A DNA stretch of 64,000 nucleotides from Morchella semilibera (lineage: Eukaryota > Ascomycota > Pezizomycetes > Pezizales > Morchellaceae). The DNA is taken from the NCBI GenBank assembly GCA_009192285.1, contig CM018604.1:1860001-1924000 (forward strand), written 5' to 3'. Under the pieces are notes generated by a model that had not been told where the DNA came from, made no database searches, and saw nothing but the letters and a program-made list of their open reading frames with translations. The position numbers and the translations under genes are program-made. This document shows, piece by piece, positions 47,484-59,573 of this stretch. The stretch's first letter is position 1. Each line of letters opens with the position of its first letter.

Positions 47484-50365
47484 ATGGCACCTTCAAAAGC
47501 CGCGACCTCTTCCCCCGCCCCTGCGCCCACCCCAAAGATCATCGTGATGCCCAAATCACTAAACGAGTCACTTGCCTCGTCGCCCGCATCGTCCGTCAAA
47601 GAGCCCATTGCGCGGCCACCTCAGGGCAAAGTGGGCTCAACATTCGCCTACCAGGATGGGCTGCCAAAGTTACCGATCCCCGAGCTGGCAGACACATGCA
47701 GGAAGTACTTGGATGCCGTGAGGCCGCTGCAGACGGAGCGGGAGCACCAGGAGACAAAGGCAGCTGTCAGGGAGTTCTTGAAGACGGATGGACCCGAGTT
47801 GCATGAGAGGTTGAAGAAGTATGCGACTGGGAAGAGTAGTTATATCGAGCAGTTTTGTAGGTTTTTTTTTTTTATTTTTTTTTATTTTTTGCCTGGTTTT
47901 TCTTTTGAGGGAGTGTGTGAGGGGAGGATGTGTGCTGATTGAGTGTGGGTAGGGTATGATTCGTATTTGAATTATGATAATCGTGAGTGTTTTTTTTATA
48001 TTATTGTTTTTTGGCTGTGAGGTTTTTTGGACTTGGATACTGACGTGGTAAAATAGCGGTTGTTCTAAACCTGAACCCTTTGTAAGTTCACCAACATTAT
48101 CAATGACAGGACCTTGGTTGTTTAAGTATAGGGTGCTGACTGAAGTTGGGCATAAAGTTTCCTGCTGGAAGATGACCCTACACCAGCACGTAATAACCAA
48201 GTTACGAGAGCTGCGTCTTTGGTGGTATCGTCATTGTCGTTCGTCAGGGCTCTGCGTAAGGAAGAGCTGCCGCCGGACATGGCCCGCAATACACCGCTTT
48301 GCATGGTTGGTAGCTTCTATATTTTTACAGCTATTTTATACACGAGTGATAAGGATGTTAATTCCCCAATTCCCAGTACCAATACCCACGAATCTTCAGC
48401 ACCGCCCGAATTCCCACCGAAAATGGCTGCGAAATGCACTCAGACCCCAACGCCCGCCACATTGTCGTAATGTGCCGCTCGCAATTCTACTGGTTTGATG
48501 TCCTAGACGACAACTCGGACCTCATCATGACCGAAAAGGACGTCGCTCAGAACCTACAAGCCATCGTTGAAGACGCCGAAACCATCCCGATCCAAGAGGC
48601 GGCCAAAAACGCCCTCGGCGTGCTCTCCACCGAGAACCGGCGCGTCTGGGCGCACCTCCGCGACGTCCTCACTACCGACTCCAACAATGTTGAATGCCTG
48701 CGCATTGTCGATACCGCAATCTTCGTCCTCTGTCTCGACTCCACGTCCCCCAAGTCCGGCTCAGAGCTCAGCATGAACATGCTCTGTGGTACCAACGTCG
48801 TCGAGAAGGGTGTCCAGATTGGGACCTGCACAAACCGCTGGTACGATAAGCTGCAGATCATCGTGTGCAAGAACGGCACCGCGGGAATCAACACCGAGCA
48901 TACGGGCGTCGACGGTCACACGGTTCTCCGCATGGCCAGTGACGTCTACACCGACACCATCCTACGCTTCGCACGAACCATCAACGGCAATGCTCCTAGC
49001 CTCTGGGCCTCCACCTCGCCCGACCCCTCCAAGCGCGACCCCTCTTCTTTCGGTGACGTCTGCATTACCCCACACCGCCTTGAGTGGACCATGGTCCCGG
49101 AGGTATCCTTTGCCCTCCGCTTCGCCGAAACACGCCTTGCAGACCTAATCCAACAGAACGAGTTCGAAGTGCTCGAGTTTGAGGGCTATGGCAAGAACTT
49201 CATTACATCAATGGGTTTCTCACCCGACGCCTTTGTGCAGATGTCATTCCAAGCGGCATACTACGGGTTGTATGGCCGCGTCGAGAGCACCTACGAGCCC
49301 GCCATGACCAAGATCTTTGCTCACGGCCGCACCGAGGCTATCCGCACTGTCACCGATGAGTCCGTCGAGTTTGTGCGCAAGTTCTGCGAGAATGCACCGG
49401 CCCGCGAGAAGCTCGAGGCCCTCAAGAAGGCCTGTGTCCGCCACGTCGCCCTCACGAAGGAGTGCGCCAAGGGCCTCGGCCAGGACCGCCACCTCTACGC
49501 CCTCTTCTGCGTCTGGCAGCGCGGCCTCGACGAGGAGTCACAATCGCAATTCAACAGTGGCAACAACAGTGTCAACGACTCGCTGTACGGCTCCTCCCCG
49601 CTCGACGGCGCCTCCACCTCCCCCTTCGAGCCCGGCAGCCCAATCTCCGCTACCACCCCCCCAGCCCGCCCCCGCAGCTTCTCCGACACCAGCAGCATCT
49701 CTGGCTCCACCCGGGACCCCGCCCAAAAGCCACCCTCCCAGAGCCTCCCCAGCATCTTTGCGGACGCCGCCTGGGACCGCCTCAACAACACGATCCTCTC
49801 CACCAGCAACTGCGGCAACCCCTCCCTGCGCCTCTTCGGCTTCGGCCCCACCTCCGGCGAAGGCTTCGGCATCGGCTACATCATCAAGGCCGACACCATC
49901 AGCATCAGCGTCTCCAGCAAGCACCGCCAAACCAAGCGCTTCGTCGACACACTACAGAACTACTTCCTCGAGGTGCGGCACATGCTCCGCGCCACGCAGC
50001 GGCGCGCGACCAACTCTACCGGCACCCGCGCAAGGGAAGCGGAGCAGAACACGGAAGCGGCGAACGCGGCAAGGGCGGCGGCGACACTGCGGAGGGGACG
50101 GAGCGGACGCGCGGTGGGCGCGCCCACCCGCGGACTGGGACTGAGGCCAAACCTAGGCGGGGGGGTGTCGGATGATGGGAATAGCGTGACGAGTAAGGAG
50201 GAGAGTGACGGGGAGGGCGGAATGCTGGGAGGATATGGCTATTTTGATAGTGGCAGTGTCAAGCATTTGCTCAACACGGAGGAGCACAGGAAGCAGGCGG
50301 AGTTGAAGGCGGCGGGCTTCTCGAAGAGGGCTGTTGGGAGGAAGTTGAGGTTGGCAGAGTATTGA
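47484..50365 (+). CDS. Carnitine O-acetyltransferase (Yat2/FacC-like)
   Basis: Five exons, 47484-47856, 47953-47982, 48057-48081, 48158-48305 and 48377-50365, close in phase at 854 residues. The enzyme moves acetyl groups between CoA and carnitine so that acetyl units can cross organelle membranes. Family features in order are LPKLPIPELADTCRKYLDAVRPL, FYWFDVLDDNSDLIMTEKDV, the catalytic-His region EHTGVDGHTVL (His367), and the ILSTSNCG and GFGPTSGEGFGIGY motifs near the C-terminus. A Ser/Pro-rich insertion (about residues 585-660) and a long Arg/Gly-rich C-terminal tail make it larger than mitochondrial/peroxisomal CrAT. They point to the Yat2/FacC type, which is cytosolic in Aspergillus. No mitochondrial or PTS1 signal is evident. 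Exons 2 and 3 are only 30 and 25 nt. It is convergent with the S41 gene, 454 bp away. Confidence 0.9.
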
Positions 50366-50819
50366 AGTGGGTGAATGAGTGTGGAGGGAGTGTGCTTGTA
50401 TGATAGCAAGGCAAGGAAAGGCAAGGATGGGATGTGTTCTTTAAGGGAGTAATAGGGTTTTGGTGGGGGACTTTTTTTTATTTTATTTCTTTATATGCTT
50501 GTTTATATATCATGTCCCTCGATTTTTTTTTTTAAAGTTTCTTGTTTTTAGGGGTTATATATACCTACGATTGAAACGGAATAGAAATCCACCGGATTGA
50601 TTTTTGATTGAGATTTGGTTCATCAGCTCTCACTCGTACTTGGAGAAAGCCCTCACCAGCTAAGATGCAAACTAAAATGGCCCCTGCCCAAGATAAATGA
50701 CAGTACATAACACAAAGAACGCCAAACACCCACTCCCGATCCATACAAACTCCACAAAAAGAAAAAAGAAAAGAAAAGAAAAATAATAGCGGGACATCAT
50801 CAGCAAGCACGCCCTGCCT
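50366..50819. other. Short convergent intergenic region
   Basis: Both neighbouring genes end here. T-rich sequence at about 50470-50560 on the plus strand and A-rich sequence at about 50760-50785 (T-rich on the minus strand) are consistent with two facing 3' processing regions. Confidence 0.4.
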
Positions 50820-53191
50820 CTACAACTCATCGTTCCCATGAATCTTACTCCAGATGAGGTGGCCGATACTCTTATACCTGCCGCCCGCATCCTTTCCGGA
50901 CTTGTCTGCGGTCCCGGTGACCTTGTTCGCCTCGTAGAAGTCCGCGTCGTCGCCCCAGACGGTGCGCGCGGCCGCCTCCCAGGTGGCCGTGACGTTCATG
51001 ATCATCTCGGACGTGTACATGAGGCGGTACATTGACGGCGTGTAGAGGAACTCGATGGGGAGGTCCTGGTTCGCCTTGCGCCACGAGTTGCGCAGGTTGA
51101 GGGATGCGCTCTTAAAGGTGTTTACGGCGAACATGCGGGGGATGAACGGGAACTGTTTTTTTTTTGTCTAGAGGTTAGTTTTTTTATATTTTTTTTAAGT
51201 GGAGAAGAAATGTTAAGAGAAGGAGGAGGAGGAGGGAGAACTTACGGAAGTGACCTTGTCGCCGAGGAATTCCCAGGCCCAACCAGCAATCTCGTCGAAC
51301 TTGAGGACTTGGCAGCCCTTGATCCCGCCAACGGTCTGCATGGGTTTTGCGAGTGGGCGGCCGCCCAAGGCGACAGTCTTGACGCGGTGGTTTTCGAAGG
51401 CTTCGGCGAAGACGGCGCAGGTGCTACCGCATCTTCCGGAGGAGAGCTGTTTGTGCGGAAGTCCCGTTAGATACGCCAGCTAAGAGTTCAGGGTTGGAAA
51501 TACATACGAGGATAATGTCTTCGTCTTTAAACGGCTGTTCGCCCAGATAGACGGCCGGCAGAGGTTCGGAAACCTCCTCCGCCTCGACCTCTTCGGGGTC
51601 GTCTACAGCAATGACGGTAAAATAATCACCATCCCGACTCACGGGGCCTAGGAACTCGGCAAGGTCTTTGAAGTCCGAGTTATCAGAGGCCTTCCGGTAA
51701 TGGCCCACGTCCCAGTATGTCGTGTTTATGCTCTTATCACTGCCATCCAGCATCATTGCTGCCAGCGCAGGACTCCAGCGCATGTTGCTGGCAAAGTAGG
51801 TTGGCTCGCCGGGAAAGAACTGGCGCACAACATCGTACCCTAAGTTGACCCTGCCGCCGCCATTTCCAGAGACATCGATGATGATGCGCTTGATGTTCTT
51901 GGACTGAAGATACTCGATAGAAGCGGTGATATTGTTTGAGAAATCGTGCATGAAGGGCGAGTCGTCTTCGATCCTGGCGTCGAAAGTGTTGATGACCAGG
52001 ACTCCAACGTCGGCGTCGAGAACATAGAGCTGGATCTCGCCGTTCACCATCTTTAGCACGGGGGTTGGGATAAAGTCGTCCCGGCGCACCTTCTTCTTCT
52101 TCCTAGGCGGCGATACATTACGAGAGATGAGCTCGGTGGATGATCCCTTGCTCGCCGCGTTGGCGTCATCGAGACCAATGCCCAACGGGAAACCATTCTG
52201 CGTGAGGTTCTGGTTGTGGAACCCTACGTACAAATCTTCGATTTCTTGCTGCGAGCGCCGGCACACATTGGAATAAAAGGTGTCCGCCGAGTTCCACTTT
52301 GTCGCATCTACATCGCTCCGCAGGGCCGCCGTCCACTTCAGCTCCACAGTGGTTTCCGTTCTCATAAGTTATAGTTGTGGCCTCCTTATCGTCGTAGACT
52401 ACGCGCGACGCAAACATGCCAGACTGAATATCCCCATCCACCATTCCCATCAGCAGCTGATTGTAGCGCGCATCAGGGTCAACCCAGGTGGGCTCTGGGT
52501 GCTCGTTGGCCATCTTCATGAGATACTCCTTTGCGTCCATGCCATTGATCTTCACAACCTTATCCCCCACGAGTTTAGCGTTATCGAAGGTCTCAATGTA
52601 GTGGACCGATGGCATATCTACGGTGCTATCGGCGATAGAGACCAGCTGATGGTTGTTCTCGAACACGAATGGAGCGTAGCAGGCGGAGTCATAAGCAACA
52701 TGACCATCGCGATAGAAGCCAAAGAGTCTATGGATGGCTTTCTCGAAGGAGTAGTTGTTTTCAAAGGCGCCCGAGGTGATGTTGGACTCAATGGCAGAGA
52801 GGGTTCCATTAAGATCCACAGCGGTCAGCTCGAGTTGTGGGGTGGGTGGGTGGGCAAAGTAGGTCTGAGCGGAGTAGAACTGGAAGAAAAGACGAAGCTG
52901 AGCGATTGTTTCAAGAGCATCTTTCTTATGAAGAGGGATAGCTTTGAGGCAAGATAGTGCAAGGCCTGCGTCGATGAAACCGCTGAAGTCTTTGAAAAGA
53001 TGATTGAGGTTAATATCGGGTGCAGCAGAGTACTACTCGGGAGTAATAGAGGTTAGATAGATACCATTTTTTGTAACTTCGGCTGCTACGAGGGAACATG
53101 GATCCTCCTCAGTATTATTAGTGTCTGCCTGGAGCGAGAACGCTAACGAAGAAACCAGCAGCAAAGCTGCCTTCCCCAGATTCGACTTCAT
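50820..53191 (-). CDS. Secreted S41-like (CPAF-type) protease family protein, with one 1-nt frameshift
   Basis: Four exons on the minus strand, 53065-53191, 51508-52989, 51246-51446 and 50820-51152. Phase closes only if one extra base is discounted, giving 713 residues. A signal peptide starts the protein (MKSNLGKAALLLVSSLAFSLQA). The fungal S41 family layout follows: GLALSCLKAIPLH, FGFYRDGHVAYDSACYAPF, a conserved RIIIDVSGNGGG motif, and the segment GRCGSTCAVFAEAF that should carry the nucleophile serine. The C-terminal part is FPFIPRMFAVN. A run of AAA (plus 52353-52355) has one A too many: in frame, YENG is followed by a stop-prone reading, while removing one base joins YENG directly to TTVELKW. 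The targets of these fungal secreted proteins are not known; proteolysis is inferred from the family. An in-frame TAG lies inside intron 1, so that intron must be removed. Confidence 0.82.
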
Positions 53192-54224
53192 CTTAGCAGG
53201 CGGTATGGTTTTTTAGTTTTGTATGTTTTCAACAATCTGGTATTGTAGAGAATGAAATGGATTGTTGTGCAATTATTTAGAAGACTCGAAGAGCCCGCAG
53301 AAGTAAAAGTTAAATTTAAATGAAGAACTCGCACAATGGAAGAGGGGGGGGGGGGGGTAATGTGATGGGAAGATTGGAGGGGTTAATGGTTAATTGAGTG
53401 ATGGGAAGATTGACTAGACATACGGTAGTGGGAGTGCAGTTATAACCACATATACACACCGTATAGGTACTTTTCCGGTGTTGTAACAGAATCCGTATGC
53501 ATGTCTAGCTTCGTCACTTACCCCTGCGCTGCATGGGCGGGTCAGGGATTACCCTGGTAAGAACTCGCTGAGAGTGGTTTAGCCCGATGAGGCTATCCTT
53601 GGTTTGGCTTAGACAAATAACTTTATTCCAACACTCTAACTCTTACATCTTCTCCTTGATCTAGGAATCACAAACAGTGAAGAGCTCAAGCAAGTATAAG
53701 AGGGGGGGAAACAAGAAACTGTGATATCCACTTCTGAATCCTACTCTTCTTCTTCTCTCTCTCCCCCCTCCAAAAGCTACATAACTAGAAGCACAGCTTC
53801 CAAATAAGATCCTGGTTCTCCGGCGCCTGTGCCGCTTAGTGCACTCGGAATAGAACACAATCTATCCTGATACGCCCCGTACCGGCCGAACACAGGTAGC
53901 ATACAGGTTATGGACCGGCATACGGCGGCGCAATCGAGGATCTATGCGCCGGGAAAATAAGGGTCTGTTTAGAATAGAGGGGGCATAGGTGGCAGTGCTA
54001 TGCCCCTACATACATACATGTAGTCTAGTCTGTTGTTGCACTTCATGGAATATCACTCCTCTTGGCTTTTTGTCAGGAGCGCGTCCAGGAGCATAGCTAT
54101 ATAGCATACAGATTATGGCAGAATTATTGGAAATGCGGTCTCCCTGTAACCCGATGGTCCTATTGACCCTTAAAGGAGTTTTATAGCGCTGGTTTCCGTA
54201 TTAATCCTACCAGAAACTGTAATC

Positions 54225-54267
54225 ACTAAGCGACTTGGATATTTGTAAGTTGAGTTAGTCGCTTAGT
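54225..54267. repeat. 11-bp inverted repeat next to the MITE
   Basis: ACTAAGCGACT at 54225-54235 is reverse-complemented at 54257-54267 with a 21-bp loop. It ends about 20 bp before the MITE at 54289, and could be a separate hairpin element or part of an older insertion into which the MITE jumped. Confidence 0.6.
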
Positions 54268-54288
54268 AGCAAGCGACATGGTCATTTA

Positions 54289-54444
54289 CCGTATTAACTG
54301 GAATAGAAGGCCCGTTACACAAGACGTCGAAGTTGCCTTTCCAAGCCAGAGTGAGGGGAGATTAGGGGGCGTATTCAAGACAAACAACCAAATATGGGAA
54401 TTTCAACGTCTTGTGTGACAGGCCTTCTATTCCAGTTAATACGG
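54289..54444. mobile_element. 156-bp MITE with long terminal inverted repeats, flanked by TA
   Basis: The two ends match over about 48 bp. The first 24 bases are identical in the two arms (they begin CCGTATTAACTGGAATAGAA), then come single differences within an otherwise matching stretch that includes ACACAAGACGT. The clear differences between the arms are transitions. Each end abuts a TA dinucleotide (54287-54288 and 54445-54446), the signature of Tc1/mariner insertion. The interior of about 60 bp is non-coding, so this is a non-autonomous element. Its ends differ from those of the MITE at 14359-14448, so it belongs to a different family. Confidence 0.88.
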
Positions 54445-55718
54445 TAGTCACTTGGACAACTAAGGGCCCATTTGGAACTCTGTTCTGGGGACGACGTGAA
54501 ATGGAGAGTACTGTACTGTACAGCGGACTATCGGTAGGGTACAGGACAGGTTTTTTTCCTGCTGGCGGCGTCAGAAGGAGGTCGTATTATTCTGTTTCTG
54601 TGACGTGTGGACTTACTTACATATATGATTGTATCTGCATAAACTCGCCAACTGCAGTCCTACAACACCACATAGACTTCATTCCCCCTACCCCGTTTTA
54701 AAGCTTCTATCCCAATGTCCTATCCCTCCATCGACAGGGCCAACAGAGCTCTTCTAACCCGCTCTACTGGTCCTTATATGCTTAAAGGGGCCTCGATCGC
54801 TCAGGTTTACAGCAATTTTGACGAAAAAACCGATTAATCTAGCAGAGATCGGCTCTTCGTGTTTAATAAGATGCTGAGTCCTGTCCATGAGTGTGTGCCG
54901 GCCTGGTTCGAATCTGAGATCAAGCGGGTGGTGGTGTCGGGGTTTGTTGAAGGGTCAGACTGGACTATTCACATCGCTCGCTATTACAACAGGGGCATGC
55001 TCCTCTAAAAAATCGTTTGTCGTATCCTCAACCAAAGCAAAGACCAAACAGAATACACTAATGTTCGTGGGGTTACGAGGGCTCCATAGGGCGCCTGACG
55101 CAGCGATCTAATCTGACGGATCAATCCTCCCTAGTGTTGTTTTGGAGGTTGTCTTTCCAAGGGCAAAGAGAACGCCAGAAGAAAGGCCGATCTCTGGCTG
55201 AAACCTTCGGGTGTATGTCAAGTCGTTGTGTCAATCATAACCGATGAGGGGCCGGCCCCACGCCGTGGGAGGGTGATGATTAAAAACACAGGTTCAAGTA
55301 CCCCTTTAGAAGAAGGACAAGACGATGGATGGGTTGGGGACTTGCATGACACCATAGAAGTCATCCAGCAAGGTCCAAATGGAACTTATCGCGAACACGA
55401 AACCGTAGCCACTCTCCCGATCATTGCCCCATTACTTTTGATGGTATCAAGTGTTTTTCTTCCCCCCAGCATCTCGATGGCGTAACGAGCAACTTTGCTT
55501 ATATCCCGTCTGACATATTCGGAAGCAAATTACTCGTTATATGACTAATGTATCTCCCTTTGCAGTGAACACCAATACACCCAGAAGTCACGTGGCTAGA
55601 GTGAGAAGAAGATTGGGACGTAATCGTCGCAATTTTGATAAGTTCCAAGCTCGTGCTGCTGTAGGGCATGATGGACCGTGTGTTGAGGCCCAAATATTGT
55701 CTCGTCTGGATACTTTGA

Positions 55719-55982
55719 ACGCCTAGGCTCTGCCCAGATACCGGTGAGGAAGATATTGATGAAGAAGCCATGAATGACCGTTACGGAGAGGTCTTGTATA
55801 GTGGTCGGCTTAGATCTGAATACGAGAAAACTATGGAGGAAAGGCGGATTGAAGAATTCCCGGAGCTATATGATACAAGCGCCAAAGAGAAGATAGAAGG
55901 AATCGGAGTGGCGATTCTCGGTCATGGGGTTGATACCCTTACTCAAGGAAACAAATACGGACGTACTATCCATATGGGATAA
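55719..55982 (+). pseudogene. Decayed ORF fragment, family not recognised
   Basis: An 87-codon open stretch has protein-like composition, with charged helical sequence (GEEDIDEEAMNDRYGEVLYSG, YEKTMEERRIEEFPELYD, AKEKIEGIGVAILGHGVDTL), but starts after a stop and ends in a stop without a convincing splice site. The preceding frame (55541-55726) and 55228-55485 are also open and look protein-like (VRRRLGRNRRNFDKF; DDGWVGDLHDTIEVIQQGPNG). Together they suggest one old gene, perhaps a gag-like or host-derived ORF, broken by mutation. I cannot name the family and do not claim a product. Confidence 0.35.
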
Positions 55983-58900
55983 ACTCACCCGATAATACTC
56001 ACATGTTCGACCATCTGCGGTCAAGATAACCATATTCGCTACTACTGTTTGGAGATTGGCCAGAAGATGAGACTTATCCGGACTCTGGAGAAGATAATAG
56101 ATTCCAGGGAACCAGGAAGACTGCATATACCACGTTCGACTATATCCCAATCATTCGTAGATTGGGGTTATTGTAAGCCGATCAGAGAATTGCTTCAAAG
56201 ATGAAGGCTTATGTTTCGCATCAAGAAGTCAACACAGATCCAGCGGGGGCTCGCATATTAACCGACTTTTGGATAGGGAACTCTCCTATGATATCGCCTA
56301 GGCAGACGGCTCTTAGAAGAAGTAAATCAACCGTTCAGAGACCTAGAGGGGTCATTGATTAGAGATGGATTGATCGAATTGAGAGCTAATAGGTACCAGC
56401 ACCGAATTTGCTCAAATCACTCATGTAATAAGTGATATGCATGTGGCACCAACATAGCATCTTTACACCACATAGGTGCGCGTGTGGCAGAGCAAAACTT
56501 CGAAACCCAGTAAACTCTACATCCTGCACATCTATAGCACATGTTGGAAGAGTGGCTCATACTCCCTGCACATTACCTGGTAACTGACCCAGTCAGTTCC
56601 ATTCAAACAATCGGGATCCAGGGTGAGGTCCCAGGATATGCCTAGTAAAACCCTAACCCTTATCAGGTTCTCCAATGAACCTCTGACTTCTTCCACATAA
56701 AGAGTGTCATACCATGCACGGTAGCGGGTATATATTAATATATTATCTCACACGATATGTGCGGTGATTAGTGAGTCAACTACACTTTGTATGCATCTAT
56801 CCTCATGCGAGGGTACGTTTACGATTTATCGGCCGTTGAAATCGAGGCTAAACCCGTGTGACTTTGTTTTCAACTAGTCGCTTCCATTTGAAAGACGAAC
56901 ACTGCCCCGCCCAAGGCTGGAGCGATCAACGTTTGATTTTGAGCCTGAGCGTTGCGTGAGTGATATCCTATGACGGTCACCACTGACGAGAACCTAATGC
57001 CCCCGCATCGATGGCTCTACGAGTGTAATGATGCACCAATGACTGCAACTGCATGTATGCAACATTGAGGAAGACTCCGATGTTCAGACACCCGGTTAGC
57101 TGTGGCTTGGGCTGTAAATTGACTAGAAAGCAGTCTTCTTTTGAATCGGTTTTCCGGACCAGTTGTGTTCTTGGCGGTCGATCCCTTTTGGATTAGTGAT
57201 TCATATAATATCACTCGTGCCAAGCCGTAATACCAATAAGTAGTAGTACATGTAGTGTAAGGGGAAGAAGACTCGCCCACTCATACAAGTAGTGGATTGA
57301 AGCAACTTACGGAATTAAAACCCATATAGCTTAAATGTTAGCGGAGACTTGTTTCTCTAGAATATAACTACCTCAGACCTGCGTTACCCATATATCAGGA
57401 TACGGCCCGGCACCTCAAGCTCCCGTATCAACATACAGTCTAGTCTCCACATTCTTTGACAAGGAGAAAAAAAGCACAACTGTTTATTGATCTCTGGGCT
57501 CTGTCTGAATGGCCCATAGTAAGCTAATTGTGATTCTCCTCACTTTCGGGGGGGGGGGGGACAGAGCGGTTAGCATAGTCTTGTTGGAGGCTTGACCTAG
57601 ATGATATCTGAAGGAGCTGTTTACTAGCTATCATGATGACTGGGAATAGGGTTGTTACAGGTTTATACTTGGGCGTTCATTAAATGGTTGTGAAGTCAAG
57701 TCAGCCCGACGAAGAATTACAACCAAAGGCACAGTGAATTAGTTCACACGCTCCAGGCGCACTAGATGCGATATGTACGTTCGTGTGAGAACAGATATCT
57801 CCATAAGTGGACTCTCGTTGTTCCAGGGCGTGTTGGGAGATCGACTGTCTTTGAGGGTTTCTACCGTGATTGAGATGCAGAGCCCGTCTTGGCCCAGGCA
57901 TGGCAGTGCTGACATGTCAAAAGCCTCGCCGTAACCCATTAACTCTCTGGGCCGCAGCGGAATGTCTCCACCGTAGCCGACCCTTCAATATAACTTATAT
58001 AGAACATACACATTGTCTCGAATGAGACCCATCTACTAGATACACGTAGGTATGGGCATGATCTATCACTATTTTATTCCTCGGGGTGCCATGAAAAACC
58101 GAGGCTTCACAATACAATAGCTGATCTGTCATCATTTGGGCCCCTAGGCCCTGGGCTATGCAGCCCAGAGAACCCATAAGCTTGGGTTTACAAGCTGGGC
58201 TCTTCATATAGAAATATCGGTTGGGCCGAGCCCGGCTGAAAACCCCGCCCACGAGCGGGTCGGCGTTTGTAGGTGTATTAATTTGGCACCTTCCTATCGA
58301 GGTTGAGGTCGAGTGATGATCCATGCATGGGCCACAAGAAAGCATATTTCTTAGTCAAAACCATCACTTTGGGGTTGTGCCGGGGAGGATAAAGCCTTAG
58401 CCCCAGAAAACATTTCTTGTTTGGGCTTTTGGTTTCTAATATCGAGTCGGCCGGATCGAGATCACCCATGTAGCTATATCTAGCGGCATACCAGGCCCAG
58501 CTAGCTAGGTCACTATCATGCAGACTTGGGGGCTGCTGCGAGAATTGATCTGTGAAAAAAAAACATGTGTATCTAAATACCCAAATTAGCATAGAACGCC
58601 ACTCGAATCAAGGAGCGGTCGTCAGAAAGATAGATCTGCCTTTCCCTCGCGCTCGAACCTCGCTGTGCCTGGAAAAGAATTTGTTAGCCTCATCCATATG
58701 GCCCATTGAAATTCCCGCATCGAAATTCTCGATGAGGCTCTGCATTGGAGTCTGCTACGCTGCTTACTGTTTACGGCTGTCAATCTACTCCGCAATCACA
58801 TATACGTAAGTGTAATTATAAAATGGAGCTCATACAGGCTTCATATACTGCGTCTCTCGTGTGTTCTTTGTGGTGGGGCGGCGCGGGTGCGGGGTCTTGT

Positions 58901-59261
58901 TTCCCCCCGGGCTCCCGCATTCCGGCTACCCAGATGAGGAGGCCGCGAGATTATGTATAGACAGGTATAGGCGGACATGTATTCTCCCTGACCACGACAA
59001 ATAAATAGTATGTATCAAGCTTTGATAAATCCTGGCTTCAAGGTTCGTCTTCTTCTATTCCTTCATCTTCCCGCTACCATTCAATAGGAACTTGTCGAAA
59101 TGGAACACTTCATCCAAATTCAATATGCCAACCGCAACCACCCCGACTGCCCCTGCTGGCAAATTTAATCTAATTTCCACCTCAACATCTCACCGTTCAT
59201 TACCACAAACACCAACCAGACAGATGCCAATCCTGCCAAACCACACAAAAAACAAACCACA

Positions 59262-59573
59262 ATGTCGGCGATACAACTAATTCTCTACATCACTGACCGC
59301 GACCCCATCCCGTCCCCACCAGCACACCAAACCTACGAGTTATCCCACATCCTCACCGCGGGGTATAACAGCGACTGGCATAAGGAGCGGGCTATTCCAA
59401 AACTATTACAACAGGAGAAGGACAAGAAGATGGGGGAGAGCAAGGACAGAGTTAAGAAGAGAGATGTTGTTAGGGTATGCATGCCATCATCGGATTGGTG
59501 GCTGGCTAGTGTAGCAGATGTTAACTTCTCCCAGAAATTCTGTGCTGGAACCTTGGGGGTGGCTCATAAGTGA
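59262..59573 (+). CDS. Possible small hypothetical protein (103 aa)
   Basis: An ATG-initiated single-exon ORF of 103 codons with no recognised domain. It begins with a short hydrophobic stretch (MSAIQLILYITD), continues with a lysine-rich segment (LLQQEKDKKMGESKDRVKKRD), and ends after VADVNFSQKFCAGTLGV. A C/A-rich leader precedes it. It may be a chance ORF in gene-poor DNA; the only points in its favour are its length relative to neighbours and a plausible upstream leader. Confidence 0.2.
   Translation: MSAIQLILYITDRDPIPSPPAHQTYELSHILTAGYNSDWHKERAIPKLLQQEKDKKMGESKDRVKKRDVVRVCMPSSDWWLASVADVNFSQKFCAGTLGVAHK

Noticed and set aside
49317-50175. Two long overlapping frames (275 and 237 codons) within the carnitine acetyltransferase gene
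   Set aside because: They are out-of-frame shadows in a GC-rich exon; their translations are Arg/Pro/Ser-rich low complexity.
52990-53064. Possible nonsense mutation (in-frame TAG) near the S41 protein N-terminus
   Set aside because: The stop lies in a normal 75-nt GT..AG intron; splicing joins VTKN to DFSGFIDAGLA and restores the family sequence.
54895-54920. GGTTCGAATCT, another tRNA B-box look-alike
   Set aside because: No A-box, no cloverleaf stems and no T-run terminator; likely chance in degenerate DNA.
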